From positions 169,254-233,253 of the forward strand of contig NZ_JAACFT010000010.1 of the NCBI RefSeq assembly GCF_029051685.1: a DNA stretch of 64,000 nucleotides. Reading direction: 5' to 3'. This document shows positions 54,395 to 62,427 of the stretch, in pieces. The notes below the pieces were generated by a model. The model made no database searches. It had not been told where the DNA came from and saw nothing but the letters and a program-made list of their open reading frames with translations. Position numbers and translations under genes: made by a program. The first letter of the stretch is position 1, and each line of letters opens with the position of its first letter. The DNA comes from Bradyrhizobium sp. CSA207. GTDB lineage: Bacteria > Pseudomonadota > Alphaproteobacteria > Rhizobiales > Xanthobacteraceae.

Positions 54395-54842
54395 TGGCCC
54401 TGAGCTACCTCTCTGTCTTTAGGCTCTGGGTTCGGCTTGCTGGGTACGAACGGACCAAGGATGAATATCGCCGCGACGCCCGCTGTGGGGGCGGGAATGG
54501 ACAGGTATCGGTCAATGAAGCAGAAAATTGCTCTCACGTGCATGGTCATCATAATCGCGGTCGGAGCTTACTTTCTGTACGACGACTACGCTAAATGTCA
54601 GCAGGAATACCATCGCGGCTGCACCCCAGAGGTCGGCAGTGGGCCGGTCTCAAAATGACGTGTGCTGCGGGCAGCGTATTGGGGAAGATTGAGGCCACCT
54701 CAGTTGGCGGGCCTCGTGCATCCGGCGCCGACAATTCCGCTTGTGGCCCATCAGCGAAGTGGCAGCACGCCGCATCGAGGTCCGTTCAATGAAGCATAGC
54801 GGACTGAATTTGCTCGCGTTGAGTTTTTCGCGTTTTGACCCA
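54395..54842. repeat. 448-bp direct repeat, copy A
   Basis: Matches 63436-63883 base for base except one position (A at 54697, G at 63738), same orientation, 9041 bp apart. Flanks diverge at once at both ends. It contains a 47-residue membrane peptide frame and ends in the TGACCCA dispersed motif. It has no transposase or clear terminal inverted repeats. Confidence 0.95.
54515..54658 (+). CDS. Small single-span membrane protein inside repeat copy A
   Basis: 47 residues from the ATG at 54515; an ATG at 54497 adds six. One hydrophobic span (IALTCMVIIIAVGAYFLY) is followed by a polar tail with two Cys (DYAKCQQEYHRGCTPEVG). No clear ribosome site precedes it. It is identical in copy B. Membrane topology suggests N-in with a periplasmic tail. 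Function unknown. Confidence 0.5.
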   Translation: MKQKIALTCMVIIIAVGAYFLYDDYAKCQQEYHRGCTPEVGSGPVSK

Positions 54843-54850
54843 GAGCAGAC
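54836..54850 (+). repeat. Dispersed TGACCCA motif, copy 2
   Basis: TGACCCAGAGCAGAC; the first part is the right end of the 448-bp repeat copy A. Confidence 0.6.
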
Positions 54851-54946
54851 AACTCACCGCGTGCGCGAGTGATGGGTCTTGGCATCCTTTTCTCGAAAAG
54901 TGACTGCAAGCAGCCGGCGACGCGAAATCCTGGTGCATCGCGTGGC

Positions 54947-55141
54947 TCACCAGGCGTACCTGACCACACCCTTGCCGGCGTAGGAGCGGGTGACGTCGGA
55001 GAACTCGCCCTCGAAAGTGCCTGCCGCAGACCAGCCGTTCTTCCACTTCATCTCGACCGAGGCCGTGGTGAGCGCGGAATCGGCGACCTGCGCCGCGCCG
55101 TTGACCACGAAGGATGCCCCCGGCAGCGTCTGGAGCTCGCC
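54947..55141 (-). pseudogene. Autotransporter beta-barrel C-terminal remnant
   Basis: Only the last 64 residues or so of an autotransporter barrel remain: LPGASFVVNGAAQVADSALT, a barrel strand pair (VEMKWKNGWSAAGTFEGEFS) and the terminal strand SYAGKGVVRYAW ending in Trp before TGA. The terminal aromatic residue is the outer-membrane insertion signal. Upstream (towards 55150) similarity stops and unrelated sequence begins. No start or passenger is present. Confidence 0.75.
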
Positions 55142-55150
55142 GCACAATCC

Positions 55151-55780
55151 TGCTTGTCGGCGATCTGGCAATGGCCCGTCGAGCGCGGCGAAATCATCAC
55201 CGATACGAGTTTCGAAACGCGTATCCGGGTTGTGGTGGATCAGTTGCTGACCTTAATCGGTGAAGGGCGCTCAATCGAAAACCTGCATTGCCATTTCATC
55301 GAACGGGGCAGCAGTGCTGGCTTGAAGAGCATCGCCGCCAGTCACATGTTATCACATGTTATGAGGATCGGGGATCGTTGGCCCGATACACTGGCAACGC
55401 ACCCACCGCCTCATTGAAGGTCGCGTGCGTCCAAATAAGAGCGAGCACGGGCTGCGTTCGAGCACCGCTCGACGCAGTACCTCTACGCAAATGCAACGGC
55501 ACGAACCGCCGAGGGAGACCTTGGCGGCTTTTTGCGTGTGGCCAGAGCGCAAGAAACGGCACCTGTGGTCTTGCACTCAGATACGAGTTAGGCCGCCTTT
55601 TCGCTGCCATCTCTCTTGGCCTGCGGCGGGCGCTTCGGCTCAAGTTGCGTTTTGCGGACAGCCTCCGGTCAACATCTCGCGAAGCTCGGCCTTGGTCTTT
55701 GGGGGGCGTTTAGGTGGTTGCATTGGGTCACGGACACTATGTGGGGGATGCCAACGAGGAAATTTGAACCCTGATCCAAC
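55151..55780. other. Region of unassigned, probably decayed sequence
   Basis: Frames on both strands are many but short and lack ribosome sites. A plus frame near 55160-55330 (IWQWPVERGEIITDTSFETR) reads like a fragment of a protein I cannot place. I annotate no gene. Confidence 0.4.
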
Positions 55781-56062
55781 TTACATCTCTTCCGAATTGT
55801 TGTCCTCTTTGAAGATCGTTTGCAGCAAGCGCCATAGCTCGCGGTGACCAGCAGTTTGACCGCCCTGCTTGAGGTAGTCAGCGATATCCATCGTTGATGA
55901 TTGGATCTCAATCGTGCCAACAACGCTGGCATCAAAATGCGCCACCTCGCGCTCGACGTATAAATTCTTTGCGTCGGTATCGAAAACGAGTGTGCAACGA
56001 TCCGCGTGGGTGACCTCAGGGCCTGTCACATGACGATATAATTCGCGCTTTAGGAGAGCCAT
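55781..56062 (-). CDS. Small conserved hypothetical protein
   Basis: 93 residues with AGGAG before the ATG at 56062. Contains CTLVFDTDAKNLYVEREVAHFD and a C-terminal helix GHRELWRLLQTIF. Mixed alpha/beta, no signal or membrane span. I recognise it as a recurring short rhizobial protein without known function. Stands alone. Confidence 0.72.
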   Translation of the reverse strand: MALLKRELYRHVTGPEVTHADRCTLVFDTDAKNLYVEREVAHFDASVVGTIEIQSSTMDIADYLKQGGQTAGHRELWRLLQTIFKEDNNSEEM

Positions 56063-56116
56063 CTTGTGCTCCTGTCAGAATCGCTGACTAATCAACCCGG
56101 CTCAATCATACCAATC

Positions 56117-56290
56117 CTAACGATCACGCGGCAGCGTCCTGGCCTCCTCGAACAACTTCCCTCGCGCATAACCCATCGAGACCGCTGCCTTTAGTTTCTC
56201 CAGATCGGTTTCGAGATAGTGGTTGGCGACGATCAGCGCCTTGTCTCACGGGTTGAAATCGACGCAATATGCACCGGTGGGGATAAGGAG
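56117..56290 (-). pseudogene. Nonsense-interrupted small protein remnant
   Basis: Reading leftwards, PTGAYCVDFNP ends at an in-frame TGA (56248-56246) and the same frame goes on DKALIVANHYLETDLEKLKA, then AVSMGYARGKLFEEARTLPRDR before TAG at 56117. The join makes one plausible protein of a family I know from Bradyrhizobium. The start is lost or overlapped by the divergent gene at 56297. Confidence 0.55.
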
Positions 56291-56296
56291 GCCAAC

Positions 56297-56485
56297 ATGC
56301 CAGAGCCCCATGGCGATATTGATTATACGGTCCATGTGAATCAAGGAGAGACGACCTTTCGCGCCAATACTCCTCAGGGAGAGGAGTTTCTTGGTGGTCC
56401 CGAGCTGACCTTGTCGAATGAGGAAGCGCATACCTTCATTCAGGACGCCCGAGCGAAGGGCCTAACGGTCAAGCCGTTTTTCTAA
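56297..56485 (+). CDS. Small conserved acidic protein
   Basis: 62 residues from the ATG at 56297, preceded by AAGGAGG. The chain (IDYTVHVNQGETTFRANTPQ ... FIQDARAKGLTVKPFF) is mixed beta/alpha with no Cys and no span. An in-frame upstream start at 56219 has no ribosome site. Function unknown. It overlaps the remnant of the neighbouring pseudogene on the other strand. Confidence 0.72.
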   Translation: MPEPHGDIDYTVHVNQGETTFRANTPQGEEFLGGPELTLSNEEAHTFIQDARAKGLTVKPFF

Positions 56486-56706
56486 TGGATCGCGCCGAGT
56501 TGAACGGCGATATCGTCCCGGCCAAGTCACCAGACTATGGGATTTGCGGATTTACACCGCGCAGGGATCGAACTCTGTAGCCACTGACAGAATGCGAGGC
56601 CATGGCCGCAACGGACCGAGCGGCTTTGGGAAATCGGTGATATCGTCGAGGTGTTGAAAGCGTGGGAGGCCGCCCAAGTGAGGTGGTCTAAGCTGGGAGG
56701 AAGGCC

Positions 56707-56817
56707 ATGGAATGGTTCAGCCAGAAAACATCGATAGCGGGTACCCAAATTTCCAATTGGATACTCGTTCTAGCGGCTCTCGTCGTAATCTGGATTATCT
56801 ATCGCGCTGCAGCGTGA
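56707..56817 (+). CDS. 36-residue membrane peptide
   Basis: ATG 56707 with GGGAGGAAGG just upstream, an excellent ribosome site. Sequence starts MEWFSQKTSIAGTQISN and ends with one membrane span (WILVLAALVVIWIIYRAAA). N-terminal half polar. Typical of a short single-span inner-membrane protein; function unknown. Too short for ordinary gene calling. Confidence 0.7.
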   Translation: MEWFSQKTSIAGTQISNWILVLAALVVIWIIYRAAA

Positions 56818-57381
56818 CGATGGCTGCTTTCCCCCTACGCCGTTGCTCACGCCGCGCGGATCTTTGGAGGCGAGGCGCTTGTCGGTGAACTTCGCTCCGC
56901 CGTAGCAGGCGATGACATCGCAATCGGCAGCGTGTCTGATCGATGTCTGCTCTCGGAGGTAATACAGACATTCCCGTTTCAAGGGCGTCACGGGAGCCGT
57001 CGAGGCTAGACCGGACATCGGGAAGACGCGAGCAAATCGACGCGAATGACCCACAAGAGACATCGCGGGGCGCCCCCGAATCATTTGAGTGGGCTTATTC
57101 GACGTTCCCGATCTTTATAACCTCCGCAACTAATCGCCCCCACTTGGGCAATTTGGTGCTATACGCCCTAGGCGGGCCGAGCAACGTCATCGCGTGTTCT
57201 TTCTATGTCAACACTATCGAGCCGAAAAAGGCATCAAGGTAAACTACGCCGTAGCGCATGATTAGAGCCCTCAGCTTAGGGCGTTGAATTGCAGCCTGGC
57301 ATCCGCCCCAAGACGTAAGCGGCGTCCACTTTCGATGTCAGAGCGAAATTGTTGTCCTCAATCCCGGTTTAGGAGGATCAC
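56818..57381. other. Intergenic region with dispersed repeat
   Basis: Contains the second copy of the repeat described at 52894-52954 (here 57000-57063). The frames across 56770-57242 on both strands are spurious readings of it. The final 60 bp before 57382 include TAGGAGG, the ribosome site of the MOSC gene. No gene otherwise. Confidence 0.45.
57047..57063 (+). repeat. Dispersed TGACCCA motif, copy 3
   Basis: TGACCCACAAGAGACAT; shares about 60 bp of upstream similarity with copy 1. Confidence 0.6.
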
Positions 57382-58284
57382 ATGGCAATCGGTGCAATAG
57401 TTGAAGACGTTGGCTCGGTAGCAACGCTGTGGAGGTTTCCGGTAAAGTCCATGGGGGGCGAACAACTCAATGACGTGGAAGTGACGGAACGAGGAGTCTT
57501 GGGTGACCGCGCATATGCGCTCATCGACAGGGACACGGGCAAGGTTGTGAGCGCGAAGAGCGTGAGGCTCTTCCCCAAGCTACTCGACTGCAAAGCAGTC
57601 TTCGTCGAGCCACCAATCCGGGGCGGCGATTTACCACCGGTGCAAATTCAGTTTCCGGACAGCACGACCGTAAGGAGCGACTCAGGTGAGGTTGACCGCG
57701 TGCTGTCAGCGTACTTCAAACGTAACGTTACGCTTGGGCGGGTAGCGCCAGATGACTTTACCATCGACCAGTACTACCCCGACGTAGAGGGCGCAGACCC
57801 CGCGGGCAACAGAGATACGGTTGTCGCGCAGAAGCTTGGAGCAGCTCTTTTTGCCGAGCTTGGAATGGAGTCCCCGGTCCCTGTCGGTTCTTTCTTCGAT
57901 GTGTTTCCGCTCTCCGTCCTGACGACGTCGACGCTAGCGCAACTAGACGAGGTTCAGCCCCAGAGCCGCTTCGACCAGCGCAGGTTCCGCATGAACGTGA
58001 TTGTCAATACCGAGCGCCCCGGATTTGCTGAGAATGACTGGGTCGGTCACGAACTCGGGCTCGGTAAGGGGGCGCGCCTCAAGGTGGCACTCCTCGACCC
58101 GCGATGTGTGATGACGACGCTTGCTCAGGACGGTCTACCGCAGGATACGGATGTGCTCCGGGCACTCGTTCGCAACAATCGGATGCAAGTTGGCGATCTC
58201 GGCCAGTTCCCTTGCGCTGGTGTGTACGCCGTGGTCGCGGCGCCGGGAACGGTTCGGATTGGTGATCGCGTTGTACTCAATTGA
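57382..58284 (+). CDS. MOSC-domain protein (MOSC beta-barrel N-terminal plus MOSC)
   Basis: 300 residues with TAGGAGG before the ATG. The N-terminal MOSC_N part (LWRFPVKSMGGEQLNDVEVTERGVLGDRAYAL) leads to the MOSC core with the conserved Cys in LLDPRCVMTTLAQDG (about residue 233). MOSC domains bind molybdenum cofactor or carry sulfur to it, e.g. in mARC-type N-hydroxylated-compound reduction. It is soluble here and has no ferredoxin domain. No Moco biosynthesis genes are nearby. Confidence 0.9.
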   Translation: MAIGAIVEDVGSVATLWRFPVKSMGGEQLNDVEVTERGVLGDRAYALIDRDTGKVVSAKSVRLFPKLLDCKAVFVEPPIRGGDLPPVQIQFPDSTTVRSDSGEVDRVLSAYFKRNVTLGRVAPDDFTIDQYYPDVEGADPAGNRDTVVAQKLGAALFAELGMESPVPVGSFFDVFPLSVLTTSTLAQLDEVQPQSRFDQRRFRMNVIVNTERPGFAENDWVGHELGLGKGARLKVALLDPRCVMTTLAQDGLPQDTDVLRALVRNNRMQVGDLGQFPCAGVYAVVAAPGTVRIGDRVVLN

Positions 58285-58475
58285 GCCTAAAGGGGTTGTG
58301 CCCGGCGCTGTTTGTTGCAGTGCGGATGCCGCTTACGGCAGCAATCGAAGCAACACCAGACGTCCCCTGCAGAGCGCGGAATCAGCGTGGATGACCCGGG
58401 TTGATTCCAATGAAAAGTTCGGTCGGTATAGGCAACCCAAAGGCGTAGTTGGCCTGCTACGGTAGGAGGACGCAA

Positions 58476-58853
58476 ATGAACAGCGAGACGAAGACCCTTT
58501 ACGAGCGCCTAGGTGGGTGTGACGCCATCACGGCGGTGGTGAATGATCTGCTGCCAAGGCTGCGGGCCGATCCGCAACTCGGCCGCTTCTGGGCACATCG
58601 CGGGGAAGACGGTATCATGCGCGAGAAGCAGCTCCTCATCGATTTCCTCTGCGCGAGCGCGGGCGGACCGACGTACTACCGGGGCAGGGAGATGGTGCTC
58701 ACGCACCAAGGTATGCGTATCAGCGAGAGCGACTGGAACGTGTTCCTCGGTCATGCGGCCGGCACCTTGGCGAAGTTCCAGGTGCCCGAAGCCGAACAAA
58801 GCGATGTAGTCGCGTTTGTCCAAAGTCTCAAAACAGAGTGCGTTGAATGTTGA
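58476..58853 (+). CDS. Truncated haemoglobin, group I
   Basis: 125 residues from the ATG at 58476 (TAGGAGG eight bases before); upstream in-frame codons are unlikely. Marks: LYERLGGCDAITAVV, FLCASAGGPTYYRGREM, and the proximal His in VLTHQGM. The 2/2 globin fold binds haem in the cytosol and typically handles NO or O2. Two C-terminal Cys (ECVEC) are unusual. It lies 190 bp after the MOSC gene, with its own ribosome site; co-transcription is possible. Confidence 0.9.
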   Translation: MNSETKTLYERLGGCDAITAVVNDLLPRLRADPQLGRFWAHRGEDGIMREKQLLIDFLCASAGGPTYYRGREMVLTHQGMRISESDWNVFLGHAAGTLAKFQVPEAEQSDVVAFVQSLKTECVEC

Positions 58854-58892
58854 AGGGCACCTCGTCCCTTCCGCTCTCGGTCCATAACTTCG

Positions 58893-58972
58893 ACTAAAAC
58901 CGCCAAGGTTGCTCGGCACCATCTTCCCGCCGACGCTTCTCGCCCGCGCCGGCAAGGTCATCAAAAAACTCG
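58893..58972 (+). pseudogene. Fragment of an ABC-type binding-protein gene (C-terminus)
   Basis: The reading LGTIFPPTLLARAGKVI (58906-58960 approx.) matches the C-terminal segment LGLTVPPTLLARADEVI of the binding protein at 62428-63402. AAAACCGCCAA just before it also matches the corresponding bases there. Nothing else of the gene is present. It is a short gene remnant. Confidence 0.65.
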
Positions 58973-59542
58973 CTTCGACCCGTGCCATTATATTTCTTGC
59001 AGCGCATGAGTCGGCAATTGGCCCAACGCGGAAGTTCTGCAACGGAGGCCCTTTGCGCCGATATCGGGAGTATAGCGGACGTCTGCGCCGCCTCCGATTT
59101 ATGAGTACGCGCCATAGCCCGCCGGGCGGTTATCACATGAAGAGGATGACCACTTCTAGCCAACCAGAGTGTACAGACCGGTCACGGTTACGCCGAGACA
59201 TACGTCCGCCATGAGGTCTTCTCAGGGGAGTTTGAAGGGTCTGGCCGGCACTCAATTTCCATTCAGGCTGCTCTCCGATGGGGTCACGCGCTGCCTGGCA
59301 TCGTTCCGGCAACGCAGACTTGCTGAGCGGTCGAGGCAGCCCGTCTGACCCGTTTTCGGTAAGGCGCCGAGCGAACGGAACGATAGCGCGACAACATCTT
59401 TGAGTCGTTAGACCACCGCCCGCCGTTTGAGTACGGCGCCTGTAGCGGATAGCCAAAGGCTCAAGGGCCCGCTGTTCAAAAACATGCGCTCGCGCGGATA
59501 GCCAAAGGCGGTGGTCCTGTTCCGAGCGGTGAAAGAATCAGC
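58973..59542. other. Intergenic region with a short direct repeat
   Basis: No gene seen. GCGGATAGCCAAAGGC occurs twice, at 59445-59460 and 59494-59509 (49-bp spacing), perfectly. Open frames over 59133-59456 on the minus strand have no ribosome site. Confidence 0.5.
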
Positions 59543-59764
59543 TTGAAGAAGCCGGCAAAAACGCGGGAAGAGCTCGAAGCGGCGATCAGGCTGGAGATGG
59601 AAGAAATCTGCGGGTTGCCGACGGATATCGCCGTTTCGGTCGTCCCCTACGAGGACACCTGGAAGGTCGAGATCATGACAAATGGACCACAAGATGCGGG
59701 ACGCACCGACATGATCGAAGCGATCGCGGGCAGGCTACGCATCCAGTTCGACCTGAAAAGCTGA
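59543..59764 (+). CDS. Small conserved hypothetical protein (TTG start)
   Basis: 73 residues from a TTG at 59543. N-terminal helix MKKPAKTREELEAAIRLEME, then a beta-rich CGLPTDIAVSVVPYEDTWKVEIM and a C-terminal helix. I recognise the pattern as a widespread short protein of Bradyrhizobium. The upstream ribosome site is weak, so the start is not certain. No function. Confidence 0.7.
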   Translation: MKKPAKTREELEAAIRLEMEEICGLPTDIAVSVVPYEDTWKVEIMTNGPQDAGRTDMIEAIAGRLRIQFDLKS

Positions 59765-59922
59765 TCCGCGGCGGCTTTCGCAATTGGATGGGCAGGCCAT
59801 CGCATGAGAGTGAAAGATTACAGAATATTCTAGCTGGAAGGAATGCTGTCCGAGCTACGTGGCGGAACAGCTCGCGCGTCAATGCCGGCGCCGAATATCT
59901 TCTGCTTCTACCGGACGCTTCG

Positions 59923-60390
59923 ATGACCTTCACGATCGGAATCATCTCGGATACGCACGGCCTGCTTAGGCCGGAGGCACTTCGCTTGCTGGCCCAGGTC
60001 GACCACATCATTCACGGCGGCGACATCGGCGATCCCCAGATCATCACTGCGCTGCGGAGAATTGCCCCCGTAACGGCGATCAGAGGAAACGTGGATACGG
60101 GCGAGTGGGCCACCGAATTTCCCGAAACTGAGTTCGTGCGCCTCGCCGGACGGCTGTTCTACGTTCTGCATGACCTCAACACCCTGCAGGTCGATCCCCT
60201 AGCCGAGGGCATCGATGTCATTGTTTCCGGCCACTCCCACGCGCCGAAGATGAACAGCGTCGACGGCTTGCTTTACGTGAACCCAGGAAGTGCAGGGCGC
60301 CGACGCTTCAAGCTACCGATCACGCTTGCGACCCTCGAAGTCACGCTCGACGGACTGAAACCGATCATCCACGATCTTGAAGTCGGATAG
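59923..60390 (+). CDS. YfcE/MJ0936-type metallophosphoesterase
   Basis: 155 residues from the ATG at 59923, where the fold begins; the frame is open back to 59788. Metal-binding blocks are all present: GIISDTHG, HIIHGGDIGD, IRGNVDTGEW, YVLHDL and VSGHSHAP, then LYVNPGSAG. The family hydrolyses phosphodiesters with two divalent metals, natural substrate usually unknown. Cytosolic. Probably transcribed alone or with the small gene at 59543 (158 bp upstream). Confidence 0.9.
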   Translation: MTFTIGIISDTHGLLRPEALRLLAQVDHIIHGGDIGDPQIITALRRIAPVTAIRGNVDTGEWATEFPETEFVRLAGRLFYVLHDLNTLQVDPLAEGIDVIVSGHSHAPKMNSVDGLLYVNPGSAGRRRFKLPITLATLEVTLDGLKPIIHDLEVG

Positions 60391-60646
60391 GCCGAGCCGC
60401 CGCACGTCCAGTCAGGCGAAACTTTGGCTATCCGGAACAACGTGTTGGAACGCACGTATCCACCCAAGGCAATCTCGCATTACCATGTTGAGATTGCGCC
60501 TCGTGTGCATGAAGACCGAAATGCTTATCGATCCCTCCACTCGCAAGGCCTGGCGGCCTCGGCGCTGCGACATGTTCTCCTAAGGCGAGAACGCGCTCGG
60601 AGCGGCCGAGTTAGGCCGACAAACCACCTGTGAAGGAGACAAAGTC

Positions 60647-61072
60647 ATGGCCCGCGCAACAGTACATCCGGATCATCAATGCATCTCAAGCGAAGATATT
60701 CAGGGAACCGAGGTGTATGGAGCAGATGGAAAGAATATCGGTGAGATTGATCACCTCATCATCGACAAGATGTCAGGCCGCGTGGCTTATGCCGTCATGA
60801 GCTTCGGGGGATTTGTCGGCTTGGGTCATAGCCATTATCCCATTCCCTGGGGCGCTCTGACATATGATACCTCGGTTGACGGTTTTCGAACCAAGATCAC
60901 CGAGCAACAACTGAGAGACGCGCCTGAGTTCAGCGATGACTCGTGGCAGGATCGAGACTGGGAAACGCGAACCCACCGGTATTATGGGACGCCAACCTAC
61001 TGGGAAGGGCGAGGGGCTTATGACGCCAGGCGGCGCACAGAAATTTCTAATCGTGAGTGCCAGCTGAGTTGA
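60647..61072 (+). CDS. PRC-barrel domain protein
   Basis: 141 residues with AGGAG before the ATG. The PRC barrel spans about residues 13-90: SSEDIQGTEVYGADGKNIGEIDHLIIDKMSGRVAYAVMSFGGFVGLGHSHYPIPW in pattern, typical of stress-related PRC proteins in rhizobia. The tail is polar with Trp and Tyr (WETRTHRYYGTPTYWEG). Role in this group unknown, often stress-induced. Stands alone. Confidence 0.9.
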   Translation: MARATVHPDHQCISSEDIQGTEVYGADGKNIGEIDHLIIDKMSGRVAYAVMSFGGFVGLGHSHYPIPWGALTYDTSVDGFRTKITEQQLRDAPEFSDDSWQDRDWETRTHRYYGTPTYWEGRGAYDARRRTEISNRECQLS

Positions 61073-61419
61073 TCGGCGGCCCTCACTGTCGGATTTGATC
61101 CTGCCGACTGACGCTAGCGTTGTTCTTGTCGCAAGGTTTGGTGCTGATCTCAAAGGGAGCCCATTGAAGTGGTTCACCTTGCGGCGAGGCTTCTCGATGG
61201 GGTAGCTTTCGATTTTCGGCACCTGCGAGCCGCGGATATCCTACCGGTGAGCATCAGCCATTTCGCTGCCCGCTCGTCATGCTTGGAAAGCACCAACCCA
61301 TGGGTAAACCGTTGGGATACGGGGAGCTCCGAGACGCCGCCGCTGCCCCCGTTCGCGACGTACTGATTTCGAGGGCCGCCAGTGGGCGTTCTAGAGCCGT
61401 ACTGCGCGGTACAGCGCAT
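61073..61419. other. Intergenic region, nothing assigned
   Basis: Open frames on both strands between the PRC-barrel gene and the small helix-turn-helix gene lack ribosome sites and family patterns. I see no repeat here. Confidence 0.4.
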
Positions 61420-61584
61420 TTATTTCTTCAACAGTATTCCCATCGTGCGCGCCATTCGCCTCACTGATCCAGCGTAGCGGCCCAGTTCGGCGGCTATCTT
61501 CGATGCGCCAACGCCCTGTCGGGCGAGCTTGACCAATCGCTGGATCTCTCGCTCGGCCCATTGCTTCGGCTTCGACGCTTTCAT
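61420..61584 (-). CDS. Small helix-turn-helix-like protein
   Basis: 54 residues, MKASKPKQWAEREIQRLVKL then ARQGVGASKIAAELGRYAGSVRRMARTMGILLKK. The helix-turn-helix pattern (ASKIAAELGRYAGSVRRMA) is clear and basic. Short stand-alone proteins of this kind are common in Bradyrhizobium, and they probably bind DNA. The ribosome site is not strong. An alternative-frame reading from 61639 is a shadow. Confidence 0.7.
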   Translation of the reverse strand: MKASKPKQWAEREIQRLVKLARQGVGASKIAAELGRYAGSVRRMARTMGILLKK

Positions 61585-61933
61585 GGTACGGCACACTCAA
61601 CCTGCCGCCCTCCCTACCAGTGAGCCTGGTCGCCGACACTTGGGAAATTTACGGGTGGTGCCTGCCACCACGAGGCTCAACATTGCGGCGGCTTTGCCGC
61701 TCGAGAGATTGGGCGTGTGCGGCGTCTTGGTTTCGCGAACTCTATTAGGGACCGGATCGGTGCACGGATAGTTGGCGTGGGGCGCGTAGGTAGGTCCGCT
61801 ATCGAAGGTAGATCGGACCTGCGGTATGCGAACGCCGGGCCGCCGCTTTTGACCCAAAGCAGTCGTTGCTGGAAATCAACAGGATTGAATGCTCCACCAA
61901 GAGGGCGGCAATGCCGGGGCAGCCGGGACATCG
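61585..61933. other. Intergenic region with a TGACCCA motif
   Basis: Non-coding as far as I can see; the several frames here are readings of a dispersed intergenic sequence. One motif copy lies at 61850-61864. Confidence 0.4.
61850..61864 (+). repeat. Dispersed TGACCCA motif, copy 4
   Basis: TGACCCAAAGCAGTC, preceded by CCGCTTT, as in other copies that have TTT before TGACCCA. Confidence 0.5.
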
Positions 61934-62134
61934 TCAGAGTGCGATTGTTTCCTCGACTACATGTTTCAGCGCCGTCCCCTCAGCGGACAGGGTCATTCGC
62001 AGTTTGAGCTTGCCACCTTTCACCGCCCCGCTACGCACTAGGTTCTCAATTTCACGCTGCGATGTAACTCCGACATGCTTCAGAAATTTACGGATAGCCA
62101 TATTGAAGCGGTCTTCATCGAACTCGGCGGTCAT
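61934..62134 (-). CDS. DUF6494-type small protein
   Basis: 66 residues with GGGAGAA upstream of the ATG at 62134. The pattern FNMAIRKFLKHVGVTSQREIE, then LKLRMTLSAEGTALKHVVEETIAL, agrees with the DUF6494 family of short alpha/beta proteins. No catalytic residues are evident; function unknown. Confidence 0.8.
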   Translation of the reverse strand: MTAEFDEDRFNMAIRKFLKHVGVTSQREIENLVRSGAVKGGKLKLRMTLSAEGTALKHVVEETIAL

Positions 62135-62160
62135 GGCTGTTCTCCCTGATCGGTCAGGCG

Positions 62161-62295
62161 ATGTCTAACACGAGGCGAGCAAAGACCCAACATCGAGGCC
62201 CAACTCGCGTCACCGCCGACTTCCTCAACCTGATTGCCTACAACGTCGGCCCGGAGCTGAAGACTACACCCGAGGCTGCAAGGTCGGCCGTTTGA
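62161..62295 (+). CDS. 44-residue frame of uncertain status
   Basis: ATG 62161 to TGA 62293-62295. The tail RVTADFLNLIAYNVGPELKT reads like protein sequence but I cannot place it. There is no ribosome site, and a fragment of a larger lost gene is as likely as a real peptide. Confidence 0.3.
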   Translation: MSNTRRAKTQHRGPTRVTADFLNLIAYNVGPELKTTPEAARSAV

Positions 62296-62337
62296 GGTGG
62301 ACCGGACACGGCTGGCGCTGTCCCCGACCGCCGCTTG

Positions 62338-62354
62338 TGACCCATATGCGACCT
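62338..62354 (+). repeat. Dispersed TGACCCA motif, copy 5
   Basis: TGACCCATATGCGACCT, a more degenerate copy just upstream of the binding-protein gene. Confidence 0.45.
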
Positions 62355-62427
62355 CTGGGGCGCTTACAGCGTGAACCGGGGCTGTTATATTGATAGCAGA
62401 CTTACGCCATCCCGAAGGGGTCAGCAG

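Noticed and set aside
56770..57084. 104-residue minus-strand frame with LVGHSRRFARV
   Set aside because: Spurious reading of the dispersed TGACCCA-type repeat, a known annotation artefact in this group.
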